Source: Aculops lycopersici
Taxonomy: Eukaryota > Arthropoda > Arachnida > Trombidiformes > Eriophyidae
Assembly: GCA_015350385.1 (NCBI GenBank)
Contig: WNKI01000004.1
Span: 2,141,149-2,205,148 of the forward strand
Length of the DNA stretch: 64,000 bases
Direction: 5' to 3'
A model generated the notes under the pieces. The model made no database searches, was not told the DNA's origin, and was given only the letters and a program-made list of their open reading frames with translations. Of this stretch, positions 1 to 10,163 are shown piece by piece. A program made the translations under genes and the position numbers. The number at the start of each line of letters is the position of its first letter. Positions within the stretch are counted from its first letter, which is position 1.

Positions 1-2916
1 ATTGGTTCAATGGTTAAACCTGTACAAAGATTTCCCCAATTTATCCTGTTATTGAGTGATCTGCTCAAGCATACACCCTTCGATCATCCAGATAGGATGT
101 CACTTCAAAGAGCCCTTACCGAGCTAGAATCTTTAGCCGATAGATTGAACGAGAGGAAACGAGACGCTGAGCGTCATTTCGCTGTCAAACAATTGCTCAA
201 AGATCACCTAAACGAATCTAATGCCCATTCACAAAGATTTTTACTTAGACAAGACGACACCTGTCTACTAGATATGGATACAAATACTAACACAATACTC
301 AAAAGCAAGAACAGGAAGATGTATTTATTGAATGATATGCTCATATGCGTCAGTATTCCATCAAATCGTCTTAAATTTGCTGTGCCTCTTGCAGATATAT
401 CTGTCATAGAAAGTATCTCACCAGCAATAAGCAATTTAATGGCACACTCAAACTTCAAGAATCTCAATGATCCCAACGCGCCACCATCACCGCAAAATTA
501 CACCATCGAGAGGATGGAATGTGAAAGACAGAGTCTAGTTCACGATCTAGAGCTCATGATGAGAATAACGGGACTCGTTGCCGCGTTGCGATTTCAGTAC
601 AATGGACTAAATCCAGCGGCGCCAGAGCAAATCTGTCTAGGTATACGTGAAGAAATACGAAGGAAGGAATTCCAGATGACACTCATCGATAGAAGTTGTC
701 TTCAATTACGTTTGCATTCAAAAAACAACAAAGATACTTTGGTTGTCCAGTTCAGTACACCGGAATCCAAGCGCGATTGGCTAATTGATGTCAGGCTTAC
801 CAAGCTAGCATTAGATCGTGCTAATAATCCAGGATGGGAAAATGTTACCGATAATCCACCACCGTCTCATCAAGCTTCATTATGCTCCATAGGCCAAAGA
901 GTCCCACTCTTCGTCAAATCATTGGCCATATTCAAGTCAGATCAAAGCCATCTGACATGTGCTTTGCATTATTACTTGAGACAAGCTCCATTTATCGGCG
1001 AGAATCCGGCTGGTGTCCTATGGATTTGCAATGTAAACGCGAATGCATCATCTCTAGGAGCCTTGGCAACTAATGGCGCGGAAGTGAGCTTGATTCACTC
1101 GTATGAGTTATCAGACTCTCAAGTAACTTGCCTGGAATCCGTTGGATCAACTTTATGGATTGGACTAAGACAGGGTAGAATCATTGTGATAGATGCGAAC
1201 TCACCGAGTGAATGGATTCAGTTTGCCTCGTTGGATGTCCAGAGCGAGGTTACTTGTATCAAGTACTTCGGTCATTTCGTTTATGTAGGTCTTATAAGCG
1301 GCACAGTGGCAGTTTTTGATGCGATTAACTTTGACAAGCCATATTTGATACCATTGAGTCAGTTTCCGGTTACCTGTTTGCTGCCAATCAACGATGAGAT
1401 GTTCGCCTGCTCCCACAACAGAATATGGCGAATCAAGGAGACAAATATCGTAGATAGCCTTACTGTTGTAAATGATCCACCAAATCACAACATCATCCCG
1501 CTTGAGGAGGAGCCAAGGCCGAACTTGTTGGCGCACTGCGGAAGTGGTATATGGGTTAGTTTAATCGACTCACCCATAGTTAAGTTGTATCATGCTGAGA
1601 CCATGAAACACTTAGTTGATATTAATGTCGGAAGTAGTATCAGAAGAGTGCTTGACGATGTTAATGAAGAGATTAAGATCACTGTCACCTCTATAATGGC
1701 TACTCGTGGACTTCTTTGGATCGGTACAAATGTTGGAATGATTGCCACTCTCACATTGCCAAGGCTACAAGGCGTGCCTTTAGTCTCAGGAAGTATTAAT
1801 GTTGCTTTGCATCGATTTTTAGGTCCCGTAAATATTATGCTAAACTTATCTGCCGGCTCAGAATGTGTACCTCAGCTGCCATTCAACAATCGCAATCCCC
1901 AGCAGATGAAACAAAACCATGCTCTCAAGAGCGAGGAGGTGGAAGCTATCTATGGCCAATACGCTGACCTCATGAATGTAGGCGACTACATGACTGCCGG
2001 TGGCAAGGGTGTTGGCAATATTGTTGGTGGTGAGACACCCATCGATAGAATGGCTTGGGAGTTCTCAAACGTAAACATATCCGGGATGAATGTGTCGGAT
2101 GACAGTGGATCATCGGCTTCAAGTGGCGCAATTTACCAAGACGGTGTACCGAGGGGTATGAAGCAAGTTCAAAATAAGGCAGTTATCTCAAACACAGGTA
2201 ACATTGGCGCTCAGATGTCACCTAACCACCAACAACAGCACGCAATGCAAGCTAATCCACAGCAGCAGCAAGCTTTGCCAAGTCAACTTATTGGAGCACC
2301 AGGTAACATGCAGGAGCAACAGCAGCAAGTGAATCGAATCAATGATCTCAATCATATTTATGATAAAGCCCAAACTCAACCAGTTGCTTACAATCAAGGG
2401 TCTATAAATGGTGGCGTTACAACAGGCTCACAACAAGTGTCGCAAACTCTTTCAGGTGGTGTGTCGATGGAACGATTACAACAGCAACGTCAACTGTTAT
2501 CTGGCCCACAGTTGGCTAAGGGGGCGCAGGTTAGCGGCGAGCTGAGTTCACAGGCAGATTATGGATCGCAATCAGGTAGTACGGTGCCAAACAAATTGTA
2601 TGATCAACCTGCTCAACTGATACAACAGCAACAACAACAACAAATCATTCAGCAACAACAACAAGCTAGAAACCAAGTTGATGGTGGAATGCTAACTGGT
2701 ATGCAAGCTGCGAGTGCGATGCAACAGGCTTCATCATATGGATCTATGCAAGCTGGTGGTGGCACTAAGTCAACATCTACAAAATCCTCATACCTGGGCG
2801 GCAATAAGACTGTACTCGTGCTTGCTGGCGGAAACGGTTATCAACGGATGCGTAGGGACGATAACAAGCCGTTCGGTGAACACGCTCACTGTATCATCTG
2901 GGAGTACAAAGCCTAG
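1..2916 (+). CDS. ARHGEF10: ARHGEF10-type Rho guanine nucleotide exchange factor, 3' part
   Basis: The frame is open to the left edge, so the N-terminus and most of the DH domain lie outside. The visible protein starts in the last DH helices (VKPVQRFPQFILLL, then a LNERKRDAE helix). A PH-like region follows (about residues 75-270), then WD40/beta-propeller-like sequence (about 300-640) and a final strand ending HCIIWEYKA. This order (DH, PH-like, propeller) and the wording of the DH end match ARHGEF10/ARHGEF10L, which load GTP on RhoA-class GTPases. A Q/N/G/S-rich segment of about 190 residues (nt about 2190-2790) sits before the last propeller strand. There is no intron in the visible 2.9 kb. 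ARHGEF17 shares the architecture and is the main alternative. Confidence 0.85.
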   Translation: MGSMVKPVQRFPQFILLLSDLLKHTPFDHPDRMSLQRALTELESLADRLNERKRDAERHFAVKQLLKDHLNESNAHSQRFLLRQDDTCLLDMDTNTNTILKSKNRKMYLLNDMLICVSIPSNRLKFAVPLADISVIESISPAISNLMAHSNFKNLNDPNAPPSPQNYTIERMECERQSLVHDLELMMRITGLVAALRFQYNGLNPAAPEQICLGIREEIRRKEFQMTLIDRSCLQLRLHSKNNKDTLVVQFSTPESKRDWLIDVRLTKLALDRANNPGWENVTDNPPPSHQASLCSIGQRVPLFVKSLAIFKSDQSHLTCALHYYLRQAPFIGENPAGVLWICNVNANASSLGALATNGAEVSLIHSYELSDSQVTCLESVGSTLWIGLRQGRIIVIDANSPSEWIQFASLDVQSEVTCIKYFGHFVYVGLISGTVAVFDAINFDKPYLIPLSQFPVTCLLPINDEMFACSHNRIWRIKETNIVDSLTVVNDPPNHNIIPLEEEPRPNLLAHCGSGIWVSLIDSPIVKLYHAETMKHLVDINVGSSIRRVLDDVNEEIKITVTSIMATRGLLWIGTNVGMIATLTLPRLQGVPLVSGSINVALHRFLGPVNIMLNLSAGSECVPQLPFNNRNPQQMKQNHALKSEEVEAIYGQYADLMNVGDYMTAGGKGVGNIVGGETPIDRMAWEFSNVNISGMNVSDDSGSSASSGAIYQDGVPRGMKQVQNKAVISNTGNIGAQMSPNHQQQHAMQANPQQQQALPSQLIGAPGNMQEQQQQVNRINDLNHIYDKAQTQPVAYNQGSINGGVTTGSQQVSQTLSGGVSMERLQQQRQLLSGPQLAKGAQVSGELSSQADYGSQSGSTVPNKLYDQPAQLIQQQQQQQIIQQQQQARNQVDGGMLTGMQAASAMQQASSYGSMQAGGGTKSTSTKSSYLGGNKTVLVLAGGNGYQRMRRDDNKPFGEHAHCIIWEYKA

Positions 2917-3224
2917 GCACTACTTGTTGACTAGGGCGAGGTTTGGTTCAAGCCTCTTTGGAGACTTGAGAGGAAAACTAATATCATGATAGAGAGAAAG
3001 CGTCGGAAACAGCTAATTAAAGTTGAGCTGCTTACAGATCAGCTGAGTTGGAATCTTTTCTTATCTACCTGAAAATTCTTTGTTTATTGATCACCTCCAT
3101 GATGAGTTCTACAACTACTTCTCAAATCAAATCGACTCGAGCGAGATATTTGAACCCGCGAATCATCTCAGTTTGTACATCACTTAATATATAATTTGTA
3201 TTCTACTCTATGACTACTCCCAAC
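2917..3224. other. Intergenic, convergent 3' flanks
   Basis: Spacer between the convergent RhoGEF (+) and TMEM256 (-) genes. I see no coding sequence, repeat or clear canonical polyadenylation hexamer in it. Confidence 0.5.
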
Positions 3225-3835
3225 TTAGAGTGCTAGTGAAAGCCAAGCTAGAATGAGTGTCATTCCACCATAAGGCGTGTACTTGGATATATTCTTATTG
3301 TCTGTGATGGCGTAATAATAGCAGGTGCCGGAAAAGATGAGGGTCCCAGAGATAAATAGGGCACCGGTGAGTGAGGACTTTCTGGCAAATGGTGCACTGA
3401 TTAGGGCTAGAGAGTGTAGAAAGTGATACTTGTTCGCTGTTTCAAAGACAGCCTTTCTATTGTCAGCAATCTCTTGTCTTGGATAAACGACGTGAGCCTG
3501 TTTATTTTCGCAGAAAGAATTAGAAATGAGGTGAGGTTAGTGATTGTGGTTCCTTCGAATAAGTACCAGAATATCTAATTAAATTGTATACTTACTCCAT
3601 AGGCACCAATGGCTACTGCACTGGCTCCCATCAATCCGGCAATCGCAATCCACTTCCTCATATTTGGTGGCAAGGAATAAACAGTCTCTCTAAGGATCAA
3701 TTTCTCTGATGAACCTCCACCACTTACTGAGCTGGCCCCTTTTTCGATAACCTTGAGGATGGGCTTTAGGCTCCAGGCGGCGGTATTAACTGTGGCGTTC
3801 AACAAACTGCTTGACACATTGACAATCTGGTCCAT
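3225..3835 (-). CDS. TMEM256: TMEM256 (DUF423) small membrane protein, two exons
   Basis: Two exons: 3596-3835 (80 codons, start ATG) and 3225-3497 (91 codons with stop), giving 170 aa. The intron of 98 bp (3498-3595) has GTAAGT at its 5' end and AACAG at its 3' end, and the phase is 0. The splice joins IAIAGLMGASAVAIGAYG to AHVVYP, restoring the GAYGAH motif of the family. Exon 2 then carries ETANKYHFLHSLAL, the LIFSGTCYYYAIT membrane segment and a YGG...LILAWLSLAL tail. About four hydrophobic segments are present. The family is widespread and its biochemical role is poorly defined. The splice model is supported by frame, consensus sites and family match. Confidence 0.9.
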
Positions 3836-5486
3836 AATTTTTGTCGAATGGGACGCGTGAGTTCCAATAAATGAAAGATTTCAACTGGCTTGCTCTCGAA
3901 TTCGCCAATGAGAAGGGTGTTTTTGTTGTGACCGAACTCGTTCACTGTGACTCTCTGAGTCGGTGGCTGAAATCAACGAGTTCTTGTTCTTGTTGTGCCG
4001 CCAAGAGGTTGTGAGCAATACCTGGGACAATATTAGCGCGGCAACAGTAGTACGATGACGTAAAGCAAATCCTGCAGGTAGTTGGACAATAATCTAACTG
4101 CGATAACGAGATGATTGAAAAGCTTTCAAGGCTTTATGATTCTATTTCAAGTCCTGCGCTCAAATTCTCAACTGCTTAAGGAGTTTCTTCTCGAGGATGT
4201 GGAAAGGGTCCTGGGAGTTCATGCCAACTGTTGGAGTCCAAAATCTACAATCTGATCAGAGAATGAGATCATATATCAGCTGGACTAGCTGAAGAAGAAG
4301 TCAGTGTACCTGTGACTGTGAAAAGTTCTATCAGTTTTGTAGCGTTTTCAGCATTAATATTAATTTAATGTTGGCAAGCTACGAGACAATAACAATAAGT
4401 GATCAAGATCGATGGCAAAACATATGCAATATTGCCAGCTGTAAACGAAAATAACGTGGCAGCATCTCGCGATGTAATAAAATCTCGCGTAAACACAGAG
4501 TGAACGATGCACCCTCGACTCCGAAATGCACCGCGAAATGCAGTCTACTGGCAACTCTTATTTTTCATCGCTACATTAGCGTGTAAACTCTAATGCATTT
4601 CACGGATTCCCCGACGACTTGAACACGCACGTCGTGGTTCCTTTGAGCCTGGAGCTGAAATACATGTATTGCATGGGAATCAACTCATTTTGAGTAGTTC
4701 AAAAATCTGTACTTGACACAGCCAAGTTTCAAAAAACTAAGCGGTAAATTAGATTACTGCCTGGATCATTATTTATACTGTCTATGCGTTATAATTCGAG
4801 ACTGCAAACCAATAGAGGGAAGAAGCAAAATTGAATTGGCCTGCAACTTGCCATTAGCTAGTCCTTCTCCCCAGAAGCCCGTAAGGTCAAGCACTGGGCA
4901 AATCACGAGAGCCGAGGGTTCCTGATGTTGTATCCTGAAAGCGGAGACTAAGGCAGCAACTTGCTGAACTCGACAACTAACCAACCAACATTAGATAAGA
5001 GGGCGAACAACTGAGCGAGCAAAATGACCACTCATCATGGGAGCAAATAGGAGGTGGGCAAACGCGTAAACTAACTACCTGTTGTCATTTTCACCGCTTG
5101 TCATCAAGTGGTGGCTAAAAGGGCAGTGGGAAGTTGGAGGCACGCGAGCTGGTTCCGTTGCCTGGCTCTCGCTCTATTGTGTTGTCTCTCTTCAAAATAA
5201 TCAAGTGCCATGGAGAGAGAGAGAGGGAGAGAGAGCAGAACCCTCAGCTTCCCCATTCCTCTTTCCAGTGTCCCGTTACTTTGTGTATGTTTCTCATGTG
5301 TCTTTGTTGCCGTAGTTTCTAGCTAGTCAAAGTTATGGCAGGCGAGAGAGAGAAAGAGAGAGTCTCTCGTTGGATCGCTGAGAGCGCAACAAAAACTACT
5401 GCAAACCACCTGTTGTCGTTTTGGACGACCTAACGGCTGAATCGTGTGCCTGTGTGAATTGTCTTGCGAGTTCCTTTCATCTATCC

Positions 5487-5487
<1 letters not shown>

Positions 5488-5520
<33 letters not shown>
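5488..5520. repeat. (CGA)11 microsatellite
   Basis: Eleven perfect CGA units, followed by degenerate CGA/ACG copies to about 5540. Not inside a recognisable gene. Confidence 0.95.
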
Positions 5521-5521
<1 letters not shown>

Positions 5522-7027
5522 TACGGCGACGACAACGAGGACGAAAGTCCGAACTCCCTTCGCAATGACCGTTGCTGTGTGACCACCTCGAGCACAAGCA
5601 CCACTACCACATTCAATTATTAGTGCCAGTCATCATCGTTGCGCGAGTTTAACTCGATGCTTAACCTGGCGTCAAGTTGTCTGGTCTACGCTCGCCGCGC
5701 CGGTCGCTCGGTTGGCCAGTTGGTTCGTCGTGGATGGCAGGTCAACAACAGGTAGTCGGGACGGGTGGACGGGAAAAAGGAGTTGGGACGTTGGCGTTTG
5801 TGTGGCGCTCACGAGTCGCAACGTGATGGTCCTTTAGCAATGCTATGGCCAACAAGTGGCTGGCTCGACAGGTGAGAGTAGCTTTGAGCTTGGAGGAAGC
5901 GGGAAAGGCAAAGGGAGTGAGAGAGAGAGAGAGAGAACAATAGCGAGGAAGCCGGCAAGACGAATTGCCGCTGCCGAAGTTGTCGTCGTCGTCGTAGTTG
6001 TATTTGTCTTGCCAGCAAATCTCTGGGAATGTCCGACGACGACGACGATGGGCTTAACGAATGATGATAATGATGAAAGTTGGTCACTTCGACAAAACGA
6101 CGTCCTGCTCGCCGCGAACCAACACTGACTTAATGCAACCGAGGCTTTCTCTTAAGCTTGGAAGCGCTAATGTTTCGTTACTGTCGCTATCTGTCTGCTG
6201 CTGCTGCTGATAATACGACGAAACATGAGCAATGGTATGCTGGACGATGGCCGCATGTCCGATTTCCTCGCTTTGCATTCAGCCAGGAGAAGGAAGCACC
6301 AATGGCACTTTTCACCTGGCATCCTAACACACGAGCTTGGCGCAGCGAACCGACAGCAACGAGGAAGGAAGCAGCAACAAAATGGACGAAGAGGTTCCGA
6401 ACGGTGACGATGGTTGCATCAGGTAGTTGCTTCTTCTTCTTCTTTTGCTACAACTGATGCTGCCTCCGCTAGTTTACCTAGACCACTATCACAATCACAC
6501 TGTTGTAAGGCGAATGATCTATCGGCAATCGCGGGACACAATGGACAATATGATTCGATGATGGCACTGATTATAAACAAGGTGTCCGCTTGTGGGTCGT
6601 CGTCAACGATGTCGACGTTGTCTTCATCGGATAGCCGCCAATGGTTAGCTAGATTGCTATCCTCTGCTTCCATTTGCGTCGCACTGGTTACGACGACCGC
6701 TGATACTTATACACTAAAAGAAGGCAAAACTGCCTTCCTCGTTAGAGATTTGGGTGGCTAGTTGGAGTAGGAGAGCAAGGGAAAGAGATAGGGAGGGAGG
6801 CTAGTCAATTTTTGTGGACGACTAGCCAGGTGAAAGCGCCAAGAGACAAGTCACCTGAGCCAACGCCCGACGGAAATGAAATCTGTCCAACAGTCCGGTA
6901 ACTCAGACTTCAGCGACCGATGCCGCTTCCGGCTTACCAAAACCACCGAGCGCAGGTTAGCTTCGCGTTGGTTGTGCACTGAAACAATTGTTGTGTTGGT
7001 TCAATCCCGACTGGCGAGCTAGCTTGG

Positions 7028-7049
7028 CAGTCAGTCAGTCAGTCAGTCA
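7028..7049 (+). repeat. (CAGT)n tandem array
   Basis: Five and a half perfect CAGT units, i.e. overlapping TCAGT copies. Similar arrays occur at 13806 and 63336. TCAGT is the arthropod initiator core. Confidence 0.9.
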
Positions 7050-7834
7050 ACTTTCCGCCGTTGCGCCCCAACTCTTCCTGTCCCTCAACCACAGCAGCCA
7101 GTTGGTTAGAGACTTGGCTAGTTGAGGTGGGTAGGCCAAGAGAAGGCAACAACAACAACAACAATGGACGAGTCGTCGTCCGTTAACTGGCTTGCCAGCA
7201 GCCACCTGGCCACCACCATTTGCAGCAACCAGGCGAGCTACCACCTGTAAGTGAGTTTATTGCGGTGGAGCCAACGCAGCAGCAGCAGCGGCAACTTCAG
7301 CAATTGGACCGCTATTCTCAACGACAACTTCCAGCCAGCCAGCGAGCGAGCGAGCGACCACTTGTTGCGCTCTCGCTTACCTGTGAGCGAGAGCCCTGTA
7401 TCCATTCACCCTTTGGATGCGCCATGGCGTAACCTGCAGTGGTGGTGGAGAGGCGAACGAATGCAAGTGCAACGGAACCACCGAGCGGGGAAGTCGCTCG
7501 CTTCCGCCACTGCGACCCCCGAGAGACTTTCACTGCTCTCACTAGCTAACCGACTCACTGGCTGGCCAAAAAGGCGGGCTCACGAGTTGACTATGGCTGG
7601 CTGGAAGGCGAGCAACTGGTGGTTGGATGCCGCCGTAACTGTTGTCGTTGGCGTAGGTGCTGTCGCCTCTGCCGCTGCAGGTGAAGTTGATGGTGGTGGT
7701 GGTGGTGGTGGCCAATTTAGTTACCTGGTCGCTGCTGGCTCACTGACGTTTCTGCGAATGAGGCAAAAGTGATAGCGACCAGGAGGAAGAGCAGGGAGCG
7801 AGAAACAGCAAGAGAGAGAAAGAGACTTTGCGAG

Positions 7835-7842
7835 TATAAAAG
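7835..7842 (+). promoter_or_regulatory. TATA box (TATAAAAG), candidate obstructor promoter
   Basis: A perfect TATAAAAG lies 297 bp before the obstructor start codon on the same strand. A second TATATAAA at 8033-8040, about 100 bp before the ATG, is an alternative. Cuticle genes often have TATA promoters. Which of the two is used is not decidable here. Confidence 0.5.
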
Positions 7843-8138
7843 GGACGCGAGCCAAAAGCTACCATCTGATTTGGGAGACGAGAAGCAAGTCGGAAGGACG
7901 GAAGTAGCAACAAGTGGCAAGCAAAAGCGAATGACATGCAGTTGGTCTTAGCGGGCGACTGTCACATGAATAACTAATCTAGTCTAAAGAAGAAAGTTCA
8001 AGTAGAAGGAGAAATTGAGTAGCAGTGGCAGCTATATAAATTTATAATTGAAATTTGGGTTTGATAGTATTTTTTTTTCTTTTTATAAGTTAGAAGACAG
8101 GAAACAAACGAAAACCTGTTGATTGAACAGCAGTTAAC

Positions 8139-9151
8139 ATGACAACTAAATATTTGATTCTCGCAGTTGCAGCTTGTCTGCAGCTGTACTTTATTGAGGG
8201 TAGGTTATGGGGTCCACATCGATAGATTGCATTACATGTCACAAGCTATATACCGAATCGCATCAACAAGTTGTGCTAACCAAGTTTTTGAATCTAATCC
8301 CACAATCAATATAATTAGCAAGCGCCCAGCGCGCAGCCTCACAGGCGGCGGTCAACTTTTGTCGCTCGAGCAAGGGCAAGCAAGGCGCCGTTTTTGCTCA
8401 CGAGGATTATTGTGATTACTATTACGAATGTGATCCCGCAACCGACGAGCCAGTTTTGCAGGCTTGCCCCAACGGGCTTGCCTTTGCTGGCAAGGGTCGC
8501 GGATTAACCGGAAGTTGCGACTACCCACACAGGGTTAGTTGTCCTGATGGAACTAGAACGATGGGCCAACAGCCGGCCACCACCGAAAATTGCCAATGGC
8601 AATACGGAGTGTTCCCTCATGCAACCTCGTGCACTCGCTATTGGCACTGCTGGAATGGAACTGCCACCATTCAACAGTGTCCATTCTCCCTACTTTACAA
8701 TGACGCCATCCACTCCTGCGACTGGCCAGACAATGTGCCCGACTGTCAGAAGCATCCAATTTGTAAGGACACCCCCAACGGTTTAGTGTTTATCGAGAAG
8801 TCCTGTGTCCGCTATTGGCTTTGCGTTGGCGGCTACCCAAGACTCCAACGTTGTGCCGCCGGTTTGGCCGTCAATCCAACCTCGTTGAAATGTGAACTCG
8901 CCTCCACTGTTCCAGGTTGCGAGCCACCGCCAACCACCACACCAGCCGAGGAGGAGACCAGCGAGGGTTCAGGCGGAAACAACCAGCAAGGGGGCAACGG
9001 CAACCAACCACCGCTCCTGGCAGGTAACTCGGGAAATGGCAATGAGCAACCACAGGGTTCACTAAATAGGCCAATCCAATCATTTCCCGGCAACAACAAT
9101 GGCAACTTCCGCTCGCAAAACAATCAAGGCAACGGACGTCTAGTTGGTTGA
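8139..9151 (+). CDS. obst: Obstructor-type chitin-binding protein with three CBM14 domains
   Basis: Exon 1 (8139-8199) encodes a signal peptide (MTTKYLILAVAACLQLYFIE). The 119-bp intron starts GTAGGT and most likely ends ATTAG at 8318; exon 2 is then 8319-9151 and the protein 297 aa. An in-frame acceptor ending at 8336 would shorten it by six residues. Exon 2 has three cysteine-rich CBM14 domains in tandem: one with CDYYYECD and ACPNGLAF, one with CTRYWHCWNG ending CDWPDNVPDC, and one with CVRYWLCVGG ending VPGC. This arrangement, with the PNGLAF and GxFPH...CWNG wording, is that of obstructor/Gasp proteins, secreted chitin binders of the forming cuticle. A T/E- then N/G/Q-rich tail of about 80 residues follows. 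The gene stands alone between two long non-coding spans. Confidence 0.9.
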
Positions 9152-9527
9152 ATGCGGAAATCTAGCGACATGTTTCATAATTACGACTAGTAATTGCAAC
9201 AACAACAACAATATCAATAATAATGATAACAATAACAATAATACCAAAGCTACACCACAGAGCTAGAGAGACAGAGATGGAGCGACCAAATGCCGAATGT
9301 CAGGATATTAATAGTTGACTTGTTGATCGATAATAATTATAATGCCACTTGTTGTTATCAAAAACAATAGTGATAACAACATTGACTTGAGCTTGATTAT
9401 GATGATAATGATGAAGAGTCATATAATTTTTCACCTGGTTAAAAGGATGAGAGGAAAAAGGAGCAAGTTTGCCATACAGTCAAAAAGCAGAAGAGAAAGC
9501 GATTTGAAGAAGCGCATACGAGGTAAA

Positions 9528-9533
9528 AATAAA
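9528..9533 (+). terminator. Candidate polyadenylation signal AATAAA
   Basis: First AATAAA downstream of the obstructor stop, about 375 bp away on the same strand. Confidence 0.4.
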
Positions 9534-10116
9534 CGAGCATTCAATTGTCCGAGCTTCTTATTCTTATTCTCATTCTTCCAACTTCTATTTGCCCCCTTCA
9601 CTTACTCTTTTGTTAAACAATCTCACATGTGAATTCATTCTGGTGCTACCATATGTCTTGATATATGATTAAAGTGTCGGTGATAATCAATGACTTAGGC
9701 ACAGTTGGTTGAAGGGGACCAAATATTCGAATGGTCGTCGCTCCAGTTGTTGCTAGCGATGTCATTTTACTCGCATCCAAAGACAACAGGTTGTTGCTTG
9801 TCTTGAAAACATCAATCTTTAAGATGTTCCCAGACATAAAACGGGACGACCAGAATGACACGTGATTTGGTCCGATTCAAACCAACTGGGCCTGACATTG
9901 AAATAAGGATTCAGTTTTTGTGGCTAAATTAAGACGATCTTGCTGCTTGCTCAATTGTATAAGGATCAACAAGTGGACCCTTGAAGTTTGATTGTTTCCT
10001 TTTCTCTTCCCTATTCACTTCAGTTCATTATTCTCACTATCTAGTCTTGATTTAGAGGGATTATATGGCCATTTGGTTTTAGTTTGGTCATGTATTCCCT
10101 CTATTGGTCTAGAAAA

Positions 10117-10123
10117 CTCTCTT

Positions 10124-10158
<35 letters not shown>

Positions 10159-10163
10159 TTCTC
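10117..10163. repeat. CT microsatellite
   Basis: About 47 bp of CT dinucleotides with a few interruptions (TTT, CGC). Confidence 0.9.

Larger units (their letters stand above)
3836..7834. other. Long non-coding region upstream of the obstructor gene
   Basis: About 4 kb with no reading frame that resembles a protein; the longer open frames are low-complexity or mirror GA/CGA repeats. It contains GA tracts (about 5212-5236, 5345-5360, 5920-5938), a CGA array and a TCAG array (listed separately), and several CAACAGGT-type motifs (5084, 5407, 5742). It may hold cis-regulatory DNA or unrecognised untranslated exons; neither can be shown from sequence. Confidence 0.5.

Noticed and set aside
6999..7016. 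T-arm-like GTTGG-TTCAATC-CCGAC as part of a tRNA gene
   Set aside because: The T-arm can pair, but no matching acceptor stem, D-arm or anticodon arm is found upstream.
9646..9861. 71-codon minus-strand frame after the obstructor gene
   Set aside because: Composition looks protein-like but there is no recognisable family and no splice partner.
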